Of a stretch of DNA of 35,841 nt, positions 30,184-35,841 are shown piece by piece (the stretch's first letter is position 1; each line of letters opens with the position of its first letter). Source of the DNA: Nonomuraea terrae (GTDB taxonomy: Bacteria; Actinomycetota; Actinomycetes; Streptosporangiales; Streptosporangiaceae); the NCBI RefSeq assembly GCF_004348995.1, contig NZ_SMKQ01000076.1, positions 1-35,841 of the forward strand, in the 5' to 3' direction. The notes beneath the pieces were generated by a model, which worked only from the letters and a program-made list of their open reading frames with translations, was not told the DNA's origin and did no database searches. Made by a program: the position numbers and the translations under genes.

Positions 30184-32757
30184 ATGACCTCTCTCACCGT
30201 CGAACCGGTCACCTTCGAACACCACCGCGACGCCCTGGGCATCGGTGAACCCGAGCCGCGGCTGTCGTGGGTCGTCAGCGCCGATCTGCCCGGCTGGCGG
30301 CAGGTCGCCTATGAGATCGAGCTCAGCGACGGCACCGCCACCGGGCGCGTCGAGTCCGGTGAGTCCGTGCTCGTGGCCTGGCCGGGGACTCCGCTGGCGG
30401 CGCGGGAGCGGCGCGGGGCGCGGGTGCGGGTGCACGGCGCCGACGGCTCGCTCAGCGGCTGGAGCGCCTGGTCGTGGGCCGAGGCCGGGATCCTGGAGCC
30501 GTCCGGGTGGCGGGCGCGGGCCGCCGCGCCGCCGGTGGAGCTGCTCGGCCCGCCCGACGGGCCCGCGCTGCTGCTGCGCCGCGAGTTCACGCTGCGCGGT
30601 CCCGTCGCCTCCGCCCGTCTGTACGTCACCGCGCACGGCGTGCACGAGACCGAGATCAACGGCCGGGTCGTCGGCGACGAGGTGCTCGCGCCCGGCTGGA
30701 CCAGCTACCATCACCGCCTGCGTTACCGCACGCACGATGTGACGGCCCTGCTGGGCGAGGGCGGCAACGCCATCGGCGCCACCCTCGCCGACGGCTGGTG
30801 GCGCGGCCGGCTGGGCTTCAACGGCGGCGTCACCGGCGTCTACGGCGACCGTACGGCGCTCATCGCGCAGCTGGAGGTCACCTACGCCGACGGCGGCACC
30901 GACGTGATCGTCACCGACGGCGACTGGCGCTGCGCGCCCGGTCCGGTCACGGCCGCGAGCCTGTACGACGGCGAGAAGCACGACGCCCGCCTGCTGCCCG
31001 CCGGCTGGTCGCGGCCGGGCTTCGACGACGCCGGCTGGCTGCCCGCCGACGCGCTCAACCACGACCCGGCCCTGCTGGCCGCCCCCACGGGGCCGCCGGT
31101 GCGCCGGGTGGAGGCGCTCGATCCCGTCGAGGTGCTGACCGGCCCCGGCGGCGAGACCATCGTGGACTTCGGCCAGAACATCGCCGGCCGCCTGCGCATC
31201 CGCGTCCAGGGCCCGGCCGGGCGGACCGTCACGCTGCGCCACGCCGAGGTGCTCGAAGACGGCGCCCTGGCGCTGCGGCCGCTGCGCCAGGCCGACGCCC
31301 TCGACCGGTACACGTTGCGGGGCGACGCCGAGCCCGAGGAGTGGGAGCCGCGCTTCACACTGCACGGCTTCCGCTACGCGGAGATCTCCGGCTGGCCCGG
31401 CCCGTTCGACCCCGCCGATGTGCAGGCGGTGGTCTGCCACACCGACATGGCCCGCACCGGCACGTTCACCAGCTCCGACCCGCTGCTCAACCGGCTGCAC
31501 GACAACGCCGTGTGGAGCATGCGCGGCAACTACGCCGACGTGCCCACCGACTGCCCGCAGCGCGACGAGCGGCTGGGCTGGACGGGCGACATCCAGGTCT
31601 TCGCCCCCACCGCGTCCTTCCTGTACGACTGCGCCGGCCCGCTGGCGTCCTGGCTGTCGGACCTGTCGGCGGAGCAGGCCGCGTACGGCACGGTGCCGTT
31701 CTTCGTGCCGTGGGTCGGCGTGCTCGGCCGCGAGCCGGTGCCGGCCGCCGCGTGGGGCGACGCCGCGGTGATCGTACCGTGGGTGCTCTACCAGCGCTTC
31801 GGCGACATCGGCATCCTGGAGGCGCAGTACGCCGCCATGACCGCCTGGGTGAACGAAATCGCGGCCCTGGCCGGCGAGTCGCATCTGTGGGACACCGGTT
31901 TCCAGTTCGGCGACTGGCTGGACCCGGCCGCGCCGCCGGACCAGCCGGGCAAGGCGCGTACGGATCCGGCGCTCGTCGCCACCGCCTACCACGCCTGGAC
32001 GGCGCACCTCGTCTCCGAGGCCGCGCGCGTGCTGGGCCGCGACGACGACGCCGAGCGGTACGCGGCGCTCGCCTCGGCCGTGCGGGAGGCGTTCCGCGGC
32101 GAGTTCGTCACGCCGTCGGGGCGGCTGGCCTGCGACACCCAGACCGCCTACGCCCTCGCGCTGGAGTTCGGGCTGCTGGACAAGCCCGAACAGCGCGAGC
32201 GGGCCGGGCGCCGGCTGGCCGAGCTGGTCGCCCACGACGACCACCGCATCGGCACCGGCTTCGTCGGCACCCCGCTCGTCATGGACGCGCTGGCCTCGGT
32301 GGGCGCGTACGACACCGCCTACCGGCTGCTGCTGCGGCGCGAGTGCCCGTCGTGGCTGTACCCGGTCACCATGGGGGCGACCACCATCTGGGAACGCTGG
32401 GACAGCCTGCTGCCGGACGGCAGCGTCAACCCAGGCGAGATGACGTCGTTCAACCATTACGCGCTCGGGGCGGTCGCCGACTTCCTGCACCGCACCGTGG
32501 CCGGGCTGGCCCCGGCCGCGCCCGGCTACCGCCGCCTGCGCGTCGCGCCCCGGCCGGGCGGCGACCTCACACACGCCTCGGCCGAGCTGCGCACGCCGTA
32601 CGGGCCGGCGTCGGTGGCCTGGCACCGTACCGGGGACACCTTCACCCTCACGGCGACCGTCCCGCCGGGGACGGTGGCCGAGGTGGACCTGCCGTTCTCC
32701 GGCGAGCCCGCCACGGAGGTCGGCTCCGGCACCCACACCTTCACCGTGCGGATCTAG
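30184..32757 (+). CDS. GH78 alpha-L-rhamnosidase
   Basis: An 857-residue enzyme without signal peptide, so probably cytoplasmic. The GH78 plan is visible: an N-terminal beta-sandwich (RLSWVVSAD...Y-IEL), the Bac_rhamnosid_N domain (ARLYVTAHGVHETEINGRVV, APGWTSYHHRLRY), a further sandwich with VDFGQNIAGRLRIRVQGPAG, the (alpha/alpha)6 catalytic barrel, and a C-terminal sandwich. The inverting pair is present: general acid E462 in DCPQRDERLGWTGD and general base E737 in TIWERWDS. It removes terminal alpha-L-rhamnose from glycosides such as flavonoids, saponins or pectic fragments. Near-zero spacing to the permease gene shows co-transcription. Confidence 0.95.
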   Translation: MTSLTVEPVTFEHHRDALGIGEPEPRLSWVVSADLPGWRQVAYEIELSDGTATGRVESGESVLVAWPGTPLAARERRGARVRVHGADGSLSGWSAWSWAEAGILEPSGWRARAAAPPVELLGPPDGPALLLRREFTLRGPVASARLYVTAHGVHETEINGRVVGDEVLAPGWTSYHHRLRYRTHDVTALLGEGGNAIGATLADGWWRGRLGFNGGVTGVYGDRTALIAQLEVTYADGGTDVIVTDGDWRCAPGPVTAASLYDGEKHDARLLPAGWSRPGFDDAGWLPADALNHDPALLAAPTGPPVRRVEALDPVEVLTGPGGETIVDFGQNIAGRLRIRVQGPAGRTVTLRHAEVLEDGALALRPLRQADALDRYTLRGDAEPEEWEPRFTLHGFRYAEISGWPGPFDPADVQAVVCHTDMARTGTFTSSDPLLNRLHDNAVWSMRGNYADVPTDCPQRDERLGWTGDIQVFAPTASFLYDCAGPLASWLSDLSAEQAAYGTVPFFVPWVGVLGREPVPAAAWGDAAVIVPWVLYQRFGDIGILEAQYAAMTAWVNEIAALAGESHLWDTGFQFGDWLDPAAPPDQPGKARTDPALVATAYHAWTAHLVSEAARVLGRDDDAERYAALASAVREAFRGEFVTPSGRLACDTQTAYALALEFGLLDKPEQRERAGRRLAELVAHDDHRIGTGFVGTPLVMDALASVGAYDTAYRLLLRRECPSWLYPVTMGATTIWERWDSLLPDGSVNPGEMTSFNHYALGAVADFLHRTVAGLAPAAPGYRRLRVAPRPGGDLTHASAELRTPYGPASVAWHRTGDTFTLTATVPPGTVAEVDLPFSGEPATEVGSGTHTFTVRI

Positions 32758-32787
32758 CCACTGCGCGGGCTGCTATGTTGGCGGGCC

Positions 32788-33549
32788 ATGTCGGAGTATC
32801 TGTCTGCACTGTTCTCCCTGCGGGGCCGGCGCGCACTGGTGACCGGGGGCAGCTCCGGCATCGGGTACGCCATGGCGGAGGCGATCGGCCGGGCCGGCGC
32901 CGAGGTCGTGCTCGTCGCCCGCCGGCCGGCCGAGCTGGACGAGGCGGTGGCCCGGCTGCGCGGGCACGGCGTCACCGCCTCCCGGATCAGCGCCGACCTC
33001 GGCGTGCGCGACGACGTCCGGCGGGTGTGCGAGACGGCCGGTGAGATCGACATCCTGGTCAACGACGCGGGCAACAACATCCGCAAGCCGATGGCCGAGC
33101 TCACCGACGACGACTACGAGCGCACGCTGGCCGTGAACCTGACGGCGCCGTACCTGCTGGGGCGGCACCACGGGCCCCGGATGGCGGCGCGCGAGTGGGG
33201 CCGCATCATCAACGTCGGCTCGCAGCAGTCGATCAGCGCGTTCGGCGACAGCGGCGTCTACGGCGCCGCCAAGGCGGCGGTGGCCGGGCTGACCCGGTCG
33301 CAGGCCGAGGCGTGGTCGGCCCGGGGGGTGTGCGTCAACACGATCATGCCCGGGTTCGTGCTCACCCCGCTGACCGCGCCCGCGCAGGCCGTGCCCGGCC
33401 GCGTCGACGCGATGGCCGCCCGGCACATGGCCAAGCGCAACGGCGTGCCGGAGGACTTCGTGGGCGCGGCGGTGTTCCTGGCGAGCGACGCGTCCGCGTT
33501 CGTCACCGGGCAGATGCTCTTCGTGGACGGGGGTTTCTCCGTCCACTAG
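32788..33549 (+). CDS. short-chain dehydrogenase/reductase (possible sugar dehydrogenase)
   Basis: A 253-residue classical SDR. The coenzyme site TGGSSGIG lies near residue 20, followed by NDAGNN near residue 90. The catalytic residues are S145 in NVGSQQS, Y158 and K162 in VYGAAK, and PGFV follows. ALVARRP after the second strand, with an arginine, suggests NADP use. The gene starts 30 bases after the rhamnosidase stop on the same strand, so oxidation of the released sugar (for example as an L-rhamnose 1-dehydrogenase of the non-phosphorylating pathway, or a gluconate-5-dehydrogenase-like step) is a reasonable guess from context only. The ribosome site is weak. Confidence 0.9.
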   Translation: MSEYLSALFSLRGRRALVTGGSSGIGYAMAEAIGRAGAEVVLVARRPAELDEAVARLRGHGVTASRISADLGVRDDVRRVCETAGEIDILVNDAGNNIRKPMAELTDDDYERTLAVNLTAPYLLGRHHGPRMAAREWGRIINVGSQQSISAFGDSGVYGAAKAAVAGLTRSQAEAWSARGVCVNTIMPGFVLTPLTAPAQAVPGRVDAMAARHMAKRNGVPEDFVGAAVFLASDASAFVTGQMLFVDGGFSVH

Positions 33550-33582
33550 CTGTATTGACCACGAACGTTGTTAACAGAACCA

Positions 33583-33602
33583 GCGCCTTTACATTGTAGA
33601 TT
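33583..33602 (+). repeat. dispersed AT-rich repeat, copy 3
   Basis: GCGCCTTTACATTGTAGATT, identical over 20 bases to copy 2. It lies 33 bases after the dehydrogenase stop and about 100 bases before the broken XRE gene. The following bases (CATACC) differ from copies 1 and 2. Confidence 0.87.
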
Positions 33603-33698
33603 CATACCGGGGCCGAGAACTATTGCACTTCATGTCTAGGTATCGCGTGTCGGGATAAAACCGGATTAAACGTATATATGTGGTCATAGCGTGTCTTT

Positions 33699-34300
33699 AT
33701 GGACGACAATCAGCTAGGGGACTTTCTTCGCGCCCATCGCGAAGCGGTACGCGCTGAGGATGTCGGGCTGAGACCACCGGGCCGCCGCGGCAGACGCGGG
33801 CTGCGGCGGGTGGAGGTGGCCAGGCTGGCCTCCGTCAGCACCGACTACTACTCCCGGCTGGAGCAGGGCAGGCACCGCAACCCTTCCGACCAGGTGCTCG
33901 ACGCCGTGGCACGGGCGCTGGGGCTGGACGACGCCGCGGTGCCGCACATGCACGAGCTGTGGCTGAGCTGCGGGCCACTGCGGGGACCGACCCGGACCCC
34001 TGCCTGACCGAGCTGGTCGAGGAGCTCTGCTCCGGCAGCGACGACTTCCGCCTGTTGTGGTCGCGCCACGACGTCAAGCCCAGGACCCGCGGAGTGCGGT
34101 GCTTCCGCCACTGGGAGGCGGGCGACCTCACGCTCGACTACCAGGCGTTGTCCGTCAACAGCGCACCCGACCAGCATCTGGTCACCTACCAGGCCCAGCC
34201 CGGCAGCGAGTCGGAACAGAGACTCGCGCTGCTGGAGACCTTCACGCGGCCCGCCCGGCCACCCGAGCTCGCCGCCGTGAGCGCGGGAGGCGGCCCATGA
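33699..34300 (+). pseudogene. MmyB-type XRE regulator with internal deletion
   Basis: The first part encodes a normal N-terminal helix-turn-helix: LGDFLRAHREAVRAEDVGL, RRGLRRVEVARLASVSTDYY and RLEQGRHRNPSDQVLDAVAR. At about 33958 the frame breaks. From there a second frame continues with the far C-terminus of the same family: VAELRATAGTDPDPCLTELV, FRLLWSRHDVKPRTRGVRCF and GDLTLDYQALSVNSAPDQHL, ending at 34300. By comparison with the family plan, roughly 85 residues of the ligand-binding (PAS-like, MmyB) domain are missing and the join is out of frame. The product in frame would be a DNA-binding domain with a short nonsense tail (102 residues, stop at 34007), perhaps still able to bind DNA. 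Confidence 0.83.
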
Positions 34301-35703
34301 TCGTGGGTCTGCTGAGAAGCCGGGTGACGGCCACCTGCGTGCTCCCGCAGTCGATCCAGGCACGCTGCACGCTGATGGTGAGCGCGGCCGTGCTCGTCTG
34401 CCTGGCCCTGACGGGCGTCTGCCTCACCATGGCGATCAGGCAGGTCGCCGAAGCCGCCCTCTACGACGACATCGAGGCCGTCGCCGCCCGGTGGGCCGCC
34501 GAGGCGCGCGAAGGGCGTCCGCCGCGGACGATCCCGGTGACGGCGAGGGTCGACCACATCCAGATCGTGGACGCGCAGGGTCTCGTCCTGGCGGCCAGCC
34601 GGACAGTCGTCGGCCTGCCGCCGCTGACCGGACTGCGGCCCACCGTCCGCGACCGCGTCAGGGAGACCACCGCCCGCCGGCCCGACGGACGGCTCCTGCT
34701 TCTGACCGCCGTCCGCGTCTCGCCCGGGGCCGGCTCCCGGTACGTGTACGCCGGGCTCGCCGAGCCGCCCGTCCTGGCCGGGCACCGGCTGGAGCTGGTC
34801 ATGGCGGCCCTCGCCGTGCCGATCCTGCTGCTGGCGCCCCGGGCGATCGCCTCGGTGGTGGGCTGCACGCTGCATCCGGTGGAGGCCATCCGGGCGCGGA
34901 TGCGCGAGATCGGCGGCCGCACCCTGAACCTGCGGGTGCCGGTGCCGCCGGGCGACGACGAGATCGCGCGGCTCGCCCGCGCGGTCAACGAGATGCTCTC
35001 CCGCGTGGAGCGCGCGGTCACCCAGCAGCGCCGGTTCGCCTACGACGCCGCCCACGAGCTGCGCGGGCCGATCGCGGGGCTGCGGGCGGTCCTGGAGGAC
35101 GCGCTCGCGGAGCCCGGCGCGGGCGATCCCGCCCTGACGTACCGCAGGGCGCTGTCGTCCGAGCTGGAGGCGATCGTCGACGACCTGCTCGTGCTCGCCC
35201 AGCTCAGGAAAGGCGACCCGGCGCCGCCCGAGCAGGTCGACCTGGGCGCCCTGGCGAGCCAGGTGGCCGCCGCCCGCCCGTCCAGGCCGCCCATCCGCGT
35301 CGGCCTCCCGCCCTGCGCGTGGGTACGGGGCTCGCGGGTCCAGCTGGCCCGCGTGGTGGAGAACCTGCTGGCCAACGCCCAGCGGCACGCGCGTTCCCGG
35401 GTCGAGCTCGTCGTCGCGAACGCCGACGGGCACACGATGCTGAGCGTGACCGACGACGGCGTCGGCATCGCGCCGCAGGACCGCGAGCGCGTCTTCGAGC
35501 GCTTCACCCGCCTGCCGGACGCGCGCCGCCGCGACCCCTCCGGCAGCGGGCTCGGCCTCGCGATCTCCCGGGAGATCGCCGAGGCGCACCGGGGAACGCT
35601 GCGGGTCGAGGACTCCCCCGTGGGAGCCCGATTCGTCCTCCGGCTGCCGGGCGCCGTGGCCTCACCCTGCCGAAACGCGCGGCGGCGGAGCGAGGCGTGC
35701 TGA
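34297..35703 (+). CDS. sensor histidine kinase (HAMP-containing)
   Basis: A 468-residue membrane kinase. Transmembrane helix 1 (about 26-48, LMVSAAVLVCLALTGVCL) and helix 2 (about 167-190, LVMAALAVPILLLAP) enclose a short extracellular sensor. A HAMP linker follows, then the phospho-acceptor helix with H253 in YDAAHELRGPIAG. The ATPase domain has N box ENLLANAQRHA, G1 VTDDGVGIAP, F box FERFTRL and G2 GSGLGLAIS. The kinase should autophosphorylate and pass phosphate to a response regulator, but none is encoded beside it in this window. The ATG at 34297 overlaps the last stop of the XRE remnant (ATGA), with GGGAGG six bases upstream. Confidence 0.9.
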   Translation: MIVGLLRSRVTATCVLPQSIQARCTLMVSAAVLVCLALTGVCLTMAIRQVAEAALYDDIEAVAARWAAEAREGRPPRTIPVTARVDHIQIVDAQGLVLAASRTVVGLPPLTGLRPTVRDRVRETTARRPDGRLLLLTAVRVSPGAGSRYVYAGLAEPPVLAGHRLELVMAALAVPILLLAPRAIASVVGCTLHPVEAIRARMREIGGRTLNLRVPVPPGDDEIARLARAVNEMLSRVERAVTQQRRFAYDAAHELRGPIAGLRAVLEDALAEPGAGDPALTYRRALSSELEAIVDDLLVLAQLRKGDPAPPEQVDLGALASQVAAARPSRPPIRVGLPPCAWVRGSRVQLARVVENLLANAQRHARSRVELVVANADGHTMLSVTDDGVGIAPQDRERVFERFTRLPDARRRDPSGSGLGLAISREIAEAHRGTLRVEDSPVGARFVLRLPGAVASPCRNARRRSEAC

Positions 35704-35781
35704 TCGCGCTCTTCATCCACTTCTCAGAAAGGAGGCTTACCGTGGAGCTTCGTGCTGGTTCGTGAGAAGGCGGAGACGGCG

Positions 35782-35841
35782 GTGCGCGTACGGCCCCGCC
35801 GGATGTGGCGGGCGCGGGTGGCCACGGGGGTGGCCGTGCTG
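35782..35841 (+). CDS. start of an unrecognised gene, partial
   Basis: A frame open to the window edge begins at GTG 35782 (MRVRPRRMWRARVATG, basic then hydrophobic, like a signal peptide or membrane anchor), with GGAGA upstream; an in-frame GTG at 35752 is an alternative. The strongest ribosome site, AAAGGAGG at 35728-35735, instead precedes GTG 35742, which opens only seven codons before TGA at 35763. Either a mini-ORF precedes the gene or one frameshift separates them. Only 20 codons are visible, so no family can be given. Confidence 0.3.
   Translation, partial: MRVRPRRMWRARVATGVAVL

Noticed and set aside
30172..32736. A long minus-strand open frame opposite the rhamnosidase
   Set aside because: Low-complexity G/R/A/V-rich product without motifs. 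The plus-strand GH78 frame has all family features and catalytic residues.
3612..33602. The dispersed repeat as a CRISPR array or a Cas12a-like repeat
   Set aside because: The copies are about 20 kb and 10 kb apart, there are no spacers, and no cas genes are present; the GTAGAT ending is only a chance resemblance.

Overview
The window is chromosomal DNA from a high-GC actinomycete. Codons almost all end in G or C, GTG starts are common, stop/start overlaps of the GTGA or ATGA kind are frequent, several starts look leaderless, and many genes belong to families typical of filamentous soil actinobacteria. A member of the Streptosporangiaceae (for example Nonomuraea-like) would fit, but that is an impression from gene content, not a measurement.

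Layout. Positions 1-3329 hold housekeeping genes: a partial GNAT acetyltransferase overlapping purB, a 61-residue DUF4236 protein closed by a textbook terminator, and an aldo/keto reductase. Positions 3330-7262 are a decayed zone. It holds a TetR tail, two fragments of tandem tyrosine recombinases, other frame-shifted remnants, and two intact APH-type phosphotransferase genes. Positions 7263-7706 encode an SRPBCC protein.

Positions 7716-19579 form a carbohydrate-use locus. On the minus strand it runs LacI regulator, ABC sugar-binding lipoprotein, two permeases, GH127 beta-L-arabinofuranosidase, a 49-codon coupled ORF, and a GH63-like hydrolase. A 1208-residue secreted multidomain clan GH-A hydrolase is transcribed divergently. 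Two different classes of LacI-type palindrome punctuate this locus. Positions 19624-23445 hold an RND exporter and a divergent MarR regulator, and 23498-25771 a HelD-type RNA polymerase recycling helicase with a probably leaderless promoter.

Positions 25884-33549 form a second sugar locus: a LacI regulator, then divergently a binding lipoprotein, two permeases, a GH78 alpha-L-rhamnosidase and a short-chain dehydrogenase, with LacI-type palindromes around the promoter. Neither ABC importer has its own ATPase, so both probably use a shared MsiK-type ATPase encoded elsewhere. The window ends with an MmyB-type XRE regulator broken by an internal deletion, a sensor histidine kinase whose start overlaps the end of that broken gene, and the first codons of another gene.

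The most unexpected signal is a short AT-rich repeat, CTTTACATTGTAGATT, present identically three times (about 3.6, 23.5 and 33.6 kb) in gene-free gaps. It has an internal TACA-T-TGTA palindrome and is not explained by any gene here.
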